Notes: a model not told the origin generated them from the sequence alone. A stretch of 46,446 nucleotides of DNA from Nocardia sp. MH4 (GCF_019266065.1 NZ_LPNR01000128.1:1-46446), one strand, 5' to 3'; positions 22,745 to 31,268 are shown, numbered from the stretch's first letter. Translations and numbers: made by a program.

Positions 22745-24073
22745 TCAGTCCGGCTGGCCGGTCAGCGCGTTATCGACGATATCGGCGGCCACCTTGTGCG
22801 GACGACCTCGCTCCAAGTAGTACTTCTGGGCCGTGGACACATCGGCCTGGCGCAGGACGTCGGCGGTGATGCGGGCCGACAAGCCGGCGTCATCGAGGAT
22901 GGTGGCCATGGCGTGACGGAAGCTGTGCGCGGTGATGTCCTCGGCAATGCCGAGTGCCTCGCGAACGCGCTGCCATGCGTGTCCAACGTTCTGTGGGTCG
23001 CGCAAGGTCCACACCGCGGACGGGAACACCAGATCCAGGTCGTCGGTTCCTGGTCGTGGAGGTGATGTGAGGCGTCGTTCCGCCAGGGCGGCCTTGCGCA
23101 GCCTGAGTACTTCCACGGCGAACTCGGGCAGTGCCGTGGTGCCGGGGCGGTTTTTCGGGTCTTCCTCTCTCGTATCGCGGACAAGCCCTTTGCCCGGAAC
23201 TCGGACGACCTTGCCTGTGAGGCACAGCGTTTGCGCCTCCAGATCGATATCGGACCACAGCATCCCCAACATCTGGGATCGACGTAGTCCGGTGGCGGCG
23301 TAGACGGTGATGATGTCGACGAGGTCAGCGCCTTCGCAGTATTCGGCGACAGTGGGCGGGGTGTATGCCTTGACCGGTGTGCCACGCTGACGCTCGGCTT
23401 TCGAGAGTTTGCGTGGGCACGGGACCTGAGAGGTTCGCACGGCGCTGAGGATGAAGCGGAGTTGGTCGATGGTCAGGCCACCCGCGCCGCCGGTGCGGCC
23501 TTTGGGCGCGATGTTTCGGGCCAACTTGGTCTCGCGGACCGGGTTGGTCTGCATCGGTGTCCGGCGGACGGCGAACCCGAACATTCCGGAGAGCACGATG
23601 CGGCCCATCCTCATGGTCGAGGGCCCTTTGGCGTGGCCGACCTTGGTGAGGAAGGCCTCCACGACCGAGGTGGAGACTTCGAACAGTCGCCGCCCACCGA
23701 ACGCGGTGTCGAACATGTCGGCGACCTCCTTGTAGCGAAGGAGCGTGCCCTCGGTTCTGCCCAGCGAGATGAGGTGTTCGCGATAGTGCTCCCACAGCTC
23801 TCGGACGGTCATCGAATCGGACAGTGCCTCGTCGAGTTCAGCACGGATGTCGACCGCGGCGCGCAGTACGGCTTCGAGTGCGCGTTGTCCGGTGCGGTCC
23901 GGGACCGCGCGGCCCTGAGCGCTGAGTTTGAGGGGAGACACGCGGGTGACCTCGCGTCGTCTGCCTGAAGTGTCGCGGACGTACACCCGTGCACTCCAGC
24001 GACCGGGAGAAATCTCGGTGAGCATGGGCTTGCCGGGGACGCCAAGAGGCCGTGGCGGTCTACCGCGCCTCAT
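22745..24073 (-). CDS. int: Tyrosine recombinase (phage-type integrase)
   Basis: 442 aa. An N-terminal arm-binding region (GRWSARVYVRDTSGRRREVTR) and a SAM-like core-binding domain (TVRELWEHYREHLISLGRTEGTLLRYKEV) precede the catalytic domain. Catalytic residues seen: Arg in AATGLRRSQMLGMLW, H-x-x-R in AHSFRHAM and the nucleophilic Tyr in STAQKYYLERG. The second His position appears as Gln (LRQADVSTAQ). It should catalyse integration and excision of the element. Its ATG lies 14 bases inside the end of the excisionase gene, a classic xis-int arrangement. The att site is expected just beyond its 3' end (about 22650-22745), but no repeat of a tRNA end is seen there. Confidence 0.95.
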   Translation of the reverse strand: MRRGRPPRPLGVPGKPMLTEISPGRWSARVYVRDTSGRRREVTRVSPLKLSAQGRAVPDRTGQRALEAVLRAAVDIRAELDEALSDSMTVRELWEHYREHLISLGRTEGTLLRYKEVADMFDTAFGGRRLFEVSTSVVEAFLTKVGHAKGPSTMRMGRIVLSGMFGFAVRRTPMQTNPVRETKLARNIAPKGRTGGAGGLTIDQLRFILSAVRTSQVPCPRKLSKAERQRGTPVKAYTPPTVAEYCEGADLVDIITVYAATGLRRSQMLGMLWSDIDLEAQTLCLTGKVVRVPGKGLVRDTREEDPKNRPGTTALPEFAVEVLRLRKAALAERRLTSPPRPGTDDLDLVFPSAVWTLRDPQNVGHAWQRVREALGIAEDITAHSFRHAMATILDDAGLSARITADVLRQADVSTAQKYYLERGRPHKVAADIVDNALTGQPD

Positions 24074-24308
24074 CGTTGTCCTCCTGTGGTCGGTCGTTCA
24101 GGTCCGCCAGGGCGGTTTCGAGTGCGTCGATGTCCCAACGGAATTCCTTTCCGACTCGGATGGGTTTGGGTAGCCAGGTGTGCTTGCCTGGTTGGCGGGA
24201 CCACCGGCGCAGCACTTCGGGATGGATGCCGATGTGGGCGGCTGCGGATCGGGTGTTGACCCACCGGCGAAGCGGCGGAGGATGTGGGGTTGGGGGTTCA
24301 TCGCTCAC
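24060..24308 (-). CDS. xis: Excisionase-like MerR/AlpA-type helix-turn-helix protein
   Basis: 82 aa. GTG 24308 is chosen as the start because GGAGG lies 7 bases upstream; an ATG at 24335 has no ribosome site. The fold is a small winged helix: VNTRSAAAHIGIHPEVLRRWSRQPGKHTWLPKPIRVGKEFRWDIDALETAL, as in MerR-like excisionases and AlpA regulators of integrative elements. It binds DNA to direct excision by the integrase, whose gene it overlaps. Confidence 0.85.
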   Translation of the reverse strand: MSDEPPTPHPPPLRRWVNTRSAAAHIGIHPEVLRRWSRQPGKHTWLPKPIRVGKEFRWDIDALETALADLNDRPQEDNDEAR

Positions 24309-24808
24309 CGGCGTGCCTCCGGTCGTGGTCGGCACGGATTTCCGTATGCGCTCTGTCGGGCGCCGCGCACTAGAGGCGGGCGGAAATCGCCAAGAAGCGG
24401 TCCTGCCTTCGCGCGAGGTCGGCGACGAAGGTGGCGTGAGAAATGGTGTGAATATGGCCCGGCCGAGGTCGAGTCATAGCAAGGGTCAGACTGACTTCGG
24501 GCATTGCGAGGCCACCGGCGATCGGCGATGGTGGCGTGCGATGACGCCGCCGGAGAATGGTCGCGCCCACAGGGCGGGACGGGTGTCGAGTGAAATTTCA
24601 TCGGGCATCATTTCTGCCCGATCAATGGCTCTTCCAACTACAAGGAAACACGACTTTCGCGGAGTTCGCCACCAAGTTCTTGCCGACACCTCGAAATTGC
24701 TGAACATTAGCCGTTGATTGTTGGGCGAGGCCGACCTGTGAAGGCTCACAAAGACCCGACCGGCGCGACAGGTCTGTCATCGCTGCGCCGGCCGGGAGTT
24801 GTTGGTGA
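24309..24808. other. 500-base gap between xis and the XRE regulator
   Basis: Most of this gap shows no convincing gene. A leftward 44-codon frame (24370-24504, MPEVSLTLAMTRPRPGHIHT...) reads like a small soluble protein but has no ribosome site. The right part (24590-24720) is AT-richer and has an inverted repeat TCGGGCA (24601-24607) / TGCCCGA (24615-24621). It probably holds the xis-int promoter. Confidence 0.45.
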
Positions 24809-25636
24809 TCAGTCGAGTTCGGGTCCGGAGTAGGACTCTGGCGTGGCGGTGATCAGCCGGATGTGCTTGGCGACGATGCTGTCGGTGAGCGACAACTGGT
24901 AGGAGATTCCGCTGTGGTTGGTGCCGTGTGCGTGCAACAGGCACCGGGAGTCGCGGCCGCGGGAGACGTTCACGCTCGCTGCCCACAGTCGTTGAGCTTC
25001 ACTGCTCGGGGCCAGCGCGGCTACGAGTTCTTTTGCCTGCACCGAAGTCCGGTGCCTGCCGAGCGCGGATTTCATCATCGCGACCGCCCAGGACCGTTCG
25101 CCGTCGGGATCGACGAGGACGGTCTCGGCGTGCTCGCTGAACATCCACACCGGTGCCGATCCAACGTCATCGATGCCGGTCAGTGCATCGGCGAACAAGT
25201 CGTTGCGCGACAACACATTCCACATCGGGTCGATATAGGCGGCCAAGACTCCTCGGGCCTGGAAGCGTTCGAGGTTGACTGCCAACGCGGTCTCGGCTTG
25301 GACGTAGGTGCGAAGGTAGTGGGTCGGGGCCAGCGGGATATCGGGGAGGGCGAGATCATGCAGGTGCGCGGCCATCGCCTGGTCAGATCGGTAGCCGAGA
25401 ATGACCCCTTCGAGGGTACTCAGCGACGGCTCGCGCTCGCCGCGTTCGATGCGCCCGAGGTGGACCGCGCTGAACCCGACCACATCTGCCGCCTCGTCAC
25501 GAGTAAGGCCCAGATCTTCGCGGATCCACCGGCACGTCGTGCCGAGGTCTGGAATGGACACATCGGGTCGGGTCGGATCGCGTCGACGCCGTCGCCGCGT
25601 CCGATCCGAACGCCGAGAAATATCGTCCTTTTTCAT
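24809..25636 (-). CDS. XRE-family regulator with MmyB-like C-terminal domain
   Basis: 275 aa, with GGGGGAG 3 bases before the ATG. A very basic N-tail (SRRSDRTRRRRRRDPTR) is followed by an XRE helix-turn-helix (TCRWIREDLGLTRDEAADVVGFSAVHLGRIERGEREPS, about 33-70). The C-terminal 170 residues (LRTYVQAETALAVNLERFQARGVLAAYIDPMWNVLSRN ... SWAVAMMKSALGRH) match the MmyB/ligand-binding type seen in actinobacterial regulators. It is divergent from the conjugation region and is the likely repressor controlling it, with the palindrome at 25906-25946 as a candidate operator. Confidence 0.88.
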   Translation of the reverse strand: MKKDDISRRSDRTRRRRRRDPTRPDVSIPDLGTTCRWIREDLGLTRDEAADVVGFSAVHLGRIERGEREPSLSTLEGVILGYRSDQAMAAHLHDLALPDIPLAPTHYLRTYVQAETALAVNLERFQARGVLAAYIDPMWNVLSRNDLFADALTGIDDVGSAPVWMFSEHAETVLVDPDGERSWAVAMMKSALGRHRTSVQAKELVAALAPSSEAQRLWAASVNVSRGRDSRCLLHAHGTNHSGISYQLSLTDSIVAKHIRLITATPESYSGPELD

Positions 25637-26019
25637 AATCTCCCCCCCCGGGAGCTAGTGGTGTAAGTCACAGGCTGAGATGTTTGAGGTGCGGTTTGCC
25701 TGTTGGTGATGGGTCCCTGTCTACCAGAAGGGTTTTCATGCGGCAAGTTTGCCGACTGCTTCGTGATTGCGGACGGCGGCGTTCGCCAAATATGCGGCGT
25801 CAGTAGAAGTTTCAATGTCGCCGGGACGCTTTCGGGCAGGCAAGTAAACACGGTGTTAATGAACCCGTTTCGGTCCTGTAGATGCGCCGCCAGCGTTGGT
25901 TCCTCTTAACTGATCATTTTAGATATATCCAAACTGGATCAGTTAACGACCTAGCGGCCCAGTCGGTTTCATGGCTTGAATGGAAAGCGAAAGAAATTCC
26001 CTCCAAGAAAGGAAATCCT
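25637..26019. promoter_or_regulatory. Divergent control region with long inverted repeat
   Basis: A 383-base gap between the XRE regulator and the conjugation region. TTAACTGATC (25906-25915) and GATCAGTTAA (25937-25946) are perfect 10-bp inverted arms around an AT-rich 21-base centre containing GATATATCC, a good place for a promoter. A second palindrome, CGGCAA-GT-TTGCCG, is at 25741-25754. The arms are about three helical turns apart, fitting a dimeric repressor bound at two half sites. Confidence 0.6.
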
Positions 26020-26127
26020 GTGGATCCGATCGTGATCGCGAGCTACATCAACGCCGGGCTGTCGCTGCTGGCCAACGGGGCTGCCCTGGCCAACCAGGTC
26101 CTCTACCTGGCGCTGACCTTCCTCTGA
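26020..26127 (+). CDS. 35-aa hydrophobic membrane peptide
   Basis: GTG start with AAAGGA (26008-26013) 6 bases upstream. The peptide begins MDPIVIASYINAGLSLLANG and ends with ANQVLYLALTFL; nearly the whole length can form one membrane helix. It is the first ORF of the rightward conjugation region, just after the operator-like repeat. It may be a small membrane regulator, an assembly factor or a minor pilin-like subunit. I do not recognise a family. The strong ribosome site is the main support. Confidence 0.55.
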   Translation: MDPIVIASYINAGLSLLANGAALANQVLYLALTFL

Positions 26128-26277
26128 CGTTCTCGCTGTACGACACCGCCGCGCCAGGTCGAACACCGGCCGGCGGTGCCAGGCAGACACCGATTTGAAT
26201 TCACGCCGCGCGCCATCAAATCCCGCTGCGGCACAAACCCTCTGCTTCACCCTTCGACTAGAAAGGGTCGACCGGTC

Positions 26278-27174
26278 ATGCCCAAAAACACTCCGACCGC
26301 ACGCACAACAGTCGCTCGCGGGCGAGATCGAATCCCCGGTATTCGTCGAGCCAGCACCCTGCTGTTGGTGGCCGCGGTTCCGGTAGCTGTAGCGGTAGGG
26401 AACGCCGCCGCGGCCAGCGCCAACGGACCACTATCCACTGTCGCAGACCAGGGTGGCGTCACCAGCCCAACCCAACCCGGTACCGAAACGCCCACGCCGC
26501 CACCAGCTCCCGAACCTGAACCTGAACCTGAGCCCGAACCGGCGCCGGTGGTGTACTACGAACAACCCCAGCAAGTGCGCACCGCACCGACCCGCCCTGC
26601 CCCCGAGGTGGACGAGCCGGTGGAGCCGGTGCGGATCGAAGAACTCCACCTGCCCGTTCCGGTGGAGCCGGTCGCGCCGATTACCCCGCCGGAGAACACG
26701 ATCCGGATAGGGGAGTGGCAGACACCGAGCCCCGACTGGGTTCCGGTGGAAGTGCGCGACACCATCAACAACACCGCAGCAGGCGCCGAAGCGCAGATTG
26801 CAACCGCCCTTGACTCCGTCGGTATCCCGGCGGGGCGCTCCGATCGCGTCAGCGGCGCGGTGCTGGGAGGCGCGGGACTGGGCGGTGCGGCTGGTGCGAC
26901 CGTGCTCGGCGCACCCGCGGCGGCGGTCGGCGCGACGGTGGGCGGGCTGATCGGCGGCACCGTCGGCGGGATCGCCGGTGCCGCACTAGGAATCGTGATC
27001 CCTGTCCCCATCATCGGACAAGCCACCAGCGGAGTCGCGGGTACCGCCCTCGGTGCTGCGGCCGGAGCCGCGGCAGGTGCGGCGATCCTCGGCGTACCCG
27101 CCGGTGCTGTCGGCGCGGCGGTCGGCGGGACGATCGGTGCCGGGTTCGGCGCGGGCGTCGGAGTCGGTCAATGA
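26278..27174 (+). CDS. Secreted Pro/Glu-repeat, glycine-zipper-rich protein
   Basis: 298 aa from ATG 26278, with AGAAAGGG upstream. It has a signal peptide (GIRRASTLLLVAAVPVAVAVGNAAAASA), then a Pro-rich stalk with a PEPEPEPEPEP run (about 75-85) and repeated VEPV units. The C-terminal half, from about residue 180, is almost all Gly/Ala/Val with GxxxG spacing (VLGGAGLGGAAGATVLGAP, VGGLIGGTVGGIAGAALG), like glycine-zipper membrane segments. It may span or insert into the envelope, with the rigid stalk crossing the cell wall. It overlaps the cutinase gene by ATGA, which links the two functionally. The family is not recognised. Confidence 0.8.
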   Translation: MPKNTPTARTTVARGRDRIPGIRRASTLLLVAAVPVAVAVGNAAAASANGPLSTVADQGGVTSPTQPGTETPTPPPAPEPEPEPEPEPAPVVYYEQPQQVRTAPTRPAPEVDEPVEPVRIEELHLPVPVEPVAPITPPENTIRIGEWQTPSPDWVPVEVRDTINNTAAGAEAQIATALDSVGIPAGRSDRVSGAVLGGAGLGGAAGATVLGAPAAAVGATVGGLIGGTVGGIAGAALGIVIPVPIIGQATSGVAGTALGAAAGAAAGAAILGVPAGAVGAAVGGTIGAGFGAGVGVGQ

Positions 27175-28403
27175 CCACGAGCGCCGCAGGTCATGTCGCC
27201 GCTGTCGTCGCCGCGATGGTGGGGGCGGCGGTACTCACCGCCTCCTCACCTGCGGCCCCTGCGGTCGCGGTGCCGATCAATGGGTGCCCGGCCTTGTTCA
27301 TCCTCGGTGTCCAGGGCACCGGCCAGTCGTCGCCGACCGCGGATCCGCTCGCTGACACCGGTGTCGTCGGATCGCTGATCGGGCCCGTCGCCAATGCGGT
27401 GCCAGCCCTCGTACAGCGGGCCTATATCGGCTACGACGCCGGATTCGGCGGCATCGTCCCCGGTGGCGGCTCTGACCCGTATGTGTCCTCGGTGTCGGGC
27501 GCGCGGGCCAATCTCGACTCCGCTGCACGCCACGTCGCGCAGGTGTGCCCGGACACGATGCTCGCCGGGATCGGCTACAGCCAGGGCGCCCAAGCGATGG
27601 CGAGCTTCGCACGTGATGTCGGCGCCGGAAACGGGCCCGTTGCGGCGGAGCGCGTCGCGGGGATCGCGTTGTATGCCAACCCCGATCGCGGCGAGCTCGA
27701 ACCGGTCTTTCCTGGGAGGCCGGGCCAGATCGTGCCCGACCCCGCACCCGGCACGTCGGGAGCTGCGGTTTCGACCGTGCAGGTCCTCGCGGCCCCCGCG
27801 GGGGGTGCGGGCATCGCCACCACCGACCAGGGATACGGAGCACTGGTCGGGCGGGTCGCCGATATTTGTAGCGACGGCGACCTCGCCTGCTCCGCTCCAG
27901 GTCAGGCCGCGGTCCTGCGGTTGGGGGCGCAGGTCTTCGCCCAAGCGGACCTGACCAACCCCCTCGCAGCTTTGTCCACTCTGGGTGCGTCGCTCTCGGA
28001 GGCGCTCGGTGAGGCATGGAACACCGTGATTCTTAACGACTTTCAGGTGGGCGCGGGAGGGGTCGACTATGCGCCGCAAGTTGATCTGGGGCAGCGGCTG
28101 GTCGATGCCGGTGACCCCCGCACATCCGTCACGGATCCGGGTGCGGCAGCTGCGCGATGGAATGAGATCAGCGCGACGGTCATGGCGAATCCGCTGGTGC
28201 TGTTGCCGAGGTTGCTCGCCCAGCTCGGTGGCGCGTGGGGCCAGCTCGCGGCCGAGAACGCCGAGCTGGTCAACCCCGCGACGTGGTTGCGGTTCGCCGA
28301 CACGGTCGGGCGCCACAACGGCTATGCCTTGACCGGCCAGTTGAACTCGGGCATCGCCTGGATGATCGCCCTCGCCCACGACATCGCGGGATCGCGCTCA
28401 TGA
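27171..28403 (+). CDS. Secreted cutinase-family serine hydrolase
   Basis: 410 aa. Signal peptide about 1-34, then CPALFILGVQGTGQ, the cutinase start. The nucleophile motif GYSQGA is intact (Ser137). Disulfide-forming cysteines appear in VCPD and ICSDGDLAC. After the cutinase domain (to about 250) there is a 150-residue extension of Ala/Leu-rich helices not found in short cutinases. Mycolata cutinase-like proteins are lipases or esterases, some acting on mycolate esters such as trehalose dimycolate. In this operon it may loosen the mycomembrane for the conjugation apparatus. It is coupled on both sides by ATGA overlaps. Confidence 0.87.
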   Translation: MTTSAAGHVAAVVAAMVGAAVLTASSPAAPAVAVPINGCPALFILGVQGTGQSSPTADPLADTGVVGSLIGPVANAVPALVQRAYIGYDAGFGGIVPGGGSDPYVSSVSGARANLDSAARHVAQVCPDTMLAGIGYSQGAQAMASFARDVGAGNGPVAAERVAGIALYANPDRGELEPVFPGRPGQIVPDPAPGTSGAAVSTVQVLAAPAGGAGIATTDQGYGALVGRVADICSDGDLACSAPGQAAVLRLGAQVFAQADLTNPLAALSTLGASLSEALGEAWNTVILNDFQVGAGGVDYAPQVDLGQRLVDAGDPRTSVTDPGAAAARWNEISATVMANPLVLLPRLLAQLGGAWGQLAAENAELVNPATWLRFADTVGRHNGYALTGQLNSGIAWMIALAHDIAGSRS

Positions 28404-29521
28404 CCAGCACCGGGGCGGACGAGTTCCGCGCGAACACCACGATCGGGCCCGGCACCCCAGGCAAGATCCTGCGCACCCGCGAGGTCATCGTGCCGCACAT
28501 CGCCGGTCTGCGGCGGGCATGGCAGGTGATCTACACAACCAAAACCAGTTCTGGCATCCCGGTCCCCGCCTCAGGCATCGTGCTCGAGCCGGCACCGCCG
28601 ACCGGTGGTGCGGTGATCAAACCCCCCTTGGTGGTGTACTGCCCAACCTTTCACGGCCTCGGTGGTCGGTGCGCTCCCTCTCAGCTGCTGGTCGAGGGCA
28701 ACGAACCCGACACGAGCAGCATCGCCGCCGCGCTCGTGCAGGGATGGACGGTCGCGGTGCCCGACGGGATCGGCCTGGGCATCCACGGCGCCGGACCCCA
28801 CCATTTCCTGGCAAAGCAGGCGGGCGCACATGCGGTGCTGGACCTGGCTCGCGCTGTCGGGTCCCAGCCTGCCGACGGCACTATCGAGGGTCCGGTAGCG
28901 GTCTGGGGCTACGCCGACGGAGGCCGGGTTGCCGCCGCAGCCGCAGAGTTTCAGCCCGCCTACGCTCCCGAGCTCGATCTTCGCGCAGTCGCGGCCGGTG
29001 CGGTAATCCGCGATCCCGGTGCGCTGATAAACAGCCTCGACGGCGGACCATGGTCGGGCCTGGCATTCGCCGGCATGGTCGGACTGGGCCGGGCTTACGC
29101 GCACCTTCCGGTCGATCACCTACTCACCGACCTCGGCGTGCGCGCGGTCCGCGCGGCTTCCGAGCTCGACCTGGCGACGTTGCTGGTGGAGTTTCTGCAT
29201 CCCCTCGCTACATGGTGTGAGCGCCCCGACCCCTGGAACGACCCGGTCTGGAACTACGTCCTCACCCACGAAACCCTGGGCACCTTTACACCCTTGGTGC
29301 CGATCCACCTGTACCACGGGCTGCTCGACGGGCTGGTGCCGATCGAGTCCGGACGCGAACTGTTCGCCGAGTACAGCTCCCGCGACGTCGCGGTGTCCTG
29401 GTCGGAATTCGACGTCACCCACCTCGGCGCAGCTGACCTCGGAGTCCCTGACGTCCTGACCACCTTCCGGGCGGGATTCGCCAGACCACCACGCCATCAA
29501 GGCCCCAACCCGACCAACTGA
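28400..29521 (+). CDS. LIP-family lipase homologue lacking the nucleophilic serine
   Basis: 373 aa from ATG 28400 (ATGA overlap). It resembles secretory triacylglycerol lipases of the LIP family: ANTTIGPGTPGKILRTREV, IYTTKTSSGIPVPASGIVL, GWTVAVPDGIGLGIHG, and the C-terminal acid and histidine in HGLLDGLVPIESGRELFAEY and DVTHLGAADL. However, the nucleophile elbow, normally GYSQGG, reads GYADGG (residues 170-175), with Ala172 (codon 28913-28915) where Ser should be. No signal peptide is visible, although family members are exported. It is probably a pseudo-enzyme or acts by another route. Coupling to the cutinase gene suggests a partner role. Confidence 0.85.
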   Translation: MTSTGADEFRANTTIGPGTPGKILRTREVIVPHIAGLRRAWQVIYTTKTSSGIPVPASGIVLEPAPPTGGAVIKPPLVVYCPTFHGLGGRCAPSQLLVEGNEPDTSSIAAALVQGWTVAVPDGIGLGIHGAGPHHFLAKQAGAHAVLDLARAVGSQPADGTIEGPVAVWGYADGGRVAAAAAEFQPAYAPELDLRAVAAGAVIRDPGALINSLDGGPWSGLAFAGMVGLGRAYAHLPVDHLLTDLGVRAVRAASELDLATLLVEFLHPLATWCERPDPWNDPVWNYVLTHETLGTFTPLVPIHLYHGLLDGLVPIESGRELFAEYSSRDVAVSWSEFDVTHLGAADLGVPDVLTTFRAGFARPPRHQGPNPTN

Positions 29522-29524
29522 CGC

Positions 29525-29559
29525 GCCTGCCCGCGCCACCCCCTCCGGCGCGGGCAGGC
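29525..29559 (+). terminator. 13-bp hairpin between lipase-like and cutinase-like genes
   Basis: GCCTGCCCGCGCC (29525-29537) and GGCGCGGGCAGGC (29547-29559) form a perfect stem with a 9-base loop and no T-tract. It may attenuate or protect the upstream mRNA. Confidence 0.65.
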
Positions 29560-29598
29560 CGAGCCCACTCGCTCGACACCGAAAGGAAGCCGAATCCG

Positions 29599-31152
29599 AT
29601 GAACCACAACACCACTCAGCGCAGAGCCTGCGCGATCGCGGCCGCATGGCTGACAGTGACGGTCATCGGCGCGGCACCAGCCCTGGCCGAGCCCACCACC
29701 AGCCCACCTCGCCCGTCGACGACATCGGGCGAACCTGCAACCTCGGCCTGTCCTGCCTTGTACGTGCTGGGCGTGCAGAACGGTGAGGAAGGCGCCGCCA
29801 CCACCGTCGACACCGGCGATACCGGGGTGCTGGGCCAGGCCTTCGGGCGGATGGCCACCACAGTCGGCGCGGCGATCGCGCGGTCCTACATCGTCTTCGG
29901 CGCCGAGGTGAACACGGCGAACTACCCCGCAGCGGTGACCGCAGCGGCCGATCAGATCGAACAACGCGCCAGTGAGGTGATCGACCGGTGCCCATCGACA
30001 CAGATCGCGGTCGCCGGCTATGCCCAAGGCGCTGCTGCGGCAGCAGTTTTCGCCGAAAAATCCGGGGCGGGTCGATCACGAGTGCCCGCAGAGAAGATCG
30101 CAGGGATCGCGTTGCTGGCCAACCCTTCACGACGAGCAGCGACCGGCGCCCTGCCGGGCACCGACAACAGGGAAGCCCCTTCCGCTGCATCCGGCACGGA
30201 CGGAACCGCGGTGTCGAAGATCAAGCTGACCAACATCGGATTGTCCGGGGCAGGGATCGCCGCCAGCGCTACACCGACCAGCTACGGCTCGCTGGTCGGC
30301 CGGGTAGCCGATCTGTGCGTGGCCGGTGATGCCACCTGCGATGTCCAGTCCGCGAGCCCGTTGCTGACCGCGGTCAGCAACATCGCCGGACAAACAGAGG
30401 GCAAGGACCCGGTCGCCGCGATCGCCACCGTCGCCCAAGCCCTGGCCTCCACCGCCTTCACCACCGCGGTCGGCGTCGTCAACGACGACATCACCGGCAC
30501 CAGCTTGGACCAGCTCTCCTACACACCGAACCAAACTCTGGGCCAGCGCGTCGCGGCGGCGTCCTCACCGGCTGCCACCGCAACCACCGAGTCCGATGCT
30601 CTGTCAGCGCTGTTCAAGGTCGGCACGATCGGCTTCAACGCCGTGGTGTCGGTGGCGCAGAAGGTTTTCACCGCCACGACCATCGCTGAACTCGCCGCTG
30701 TCGGTCTGTCCAACCCCGCCGCCGCCGTCGCGGTGCTCGGCACGAAGGTCGCTGAGGCGGTGGTGGATCTGGTGCCGCCCCAGTCGATCAGTACATGGGT
30801 CAACGACGCGTTCGAGGCGATCACGTCCACGATCACCGACCCCCAAGACCTGTACACGACCTCGGCGACTGCCCAATACAGCAACGCCACCGGGCGACGC
30901 AGCAGCTACAGCACCGTCTCGGTGACTGCCAGCGGCGATACCCCGCTGGCCGCGACCACTTCGTGGTTCACCGCGATCGCCCACGACCTGGCCGCCCAGG
31001 CGACGTCATCGACGAAGCAACCGACGCCCTCGAGCGGCGTGACGTCTTCGACTCATCCACACCCGGCACCCTCGCCCACCGCAGCGAAAACCTCTGCCAA
31101 ACAGACCAATTCGGAATCGGTCGCCACCAGCCCGCCGGTGGCGCACCCCTAG
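29599..31152 (+). CDS. Secreted cutinase-like protein with Ser-to-Ala nucleophile
   Basis: 517 aa. Signal peptide about 1-30 ending ALA, then a Ser/Thr/Pro linker and a cutinase-type domain starting CPALYVLGVQNG. The domain keeps the fold landmarks (DRCPSTQIAVAGYAQGAAAA, LVGRVADLCVAGDATC) and aligns by eye with the cutinase at 27171, but the nucleophile motif is GYAQG with Ala142 (codon 30022-30024). A long helical extension (about 270-460) and a Ser/Thr/Pro C-terminal tail follow. It looks like a cell-wall-spanning, non-catalytic paralogue. AAAGGAAG precedes the ATG. Confidence 0.85.
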   Translation: MNHNTTQRRACAIAAAWLTVTVIGAAPALAEPTTSPPRPSTTSGEPATSACPALYVLGVQNGEEGAATTVDTGDTGVLGQAFGRMATTVGAAIARSYIVFGAEVNTANYPAAVTAAADQIEQRASEVIDRCPSTQIAVAGYAQGAAAAAVFAEKSGAGRSRVPAEKIAGIALLANPSRRAATGALPGTDNREAPSAASGTDGTAVSKIKLTNIGLSGAGIAASATPTSYGSLVGRVADLCVAGDATCDVQSASPLLTAVSNIAGQTEGKDPVAAIATVAQALASTAFTTAVGVVNDDITGTSLDQLSYTPNQTLGQRVAAASSPAATATTESDALSALFKVGTIGFNAVVSVAQKVFTATTIAELAAVGLSNPAAAVAVLGTKVAEAVVDLVPPQSISTWVNDAFEAITSTITDPQDLYTTSATAQYSNATGRRSSYSTVSVTASGDTPLAATTSWFTAIAHDLAAQATSSTKQPTPSSGVTSSTHPHPAPSPTAAKTSAKQTNSESVATSPPVAHP

Positions 31153-31154
31153 AC

Positions 31155-31231
31155 CCCTTCGGAGCACGACCAGAGTTACTGGGCTTTCCCCCGCCGGATC
31201 AGTGGCTCTTCCAGCGGCGTGCTCCGAAGGG
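31155..31231. repeat. 14-bp inverted repeat with 49-base loop
   Basis: CCCTTCGGAGCACG (31155-31168) pairs perfectly with CGTGCTCCGAAGGG (31218-31231). It fills the gap between the second cutinase-like gene and the ribosome site of the next gene (GAGGAGGTG, about 31255-31263). It may be a transcription or mRNA-stability element. Confidence 0.6.
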
Positions 31232-31268
31232 CCCGACCACAACCCAGCTGATCGAGGAGGTGAACAAC

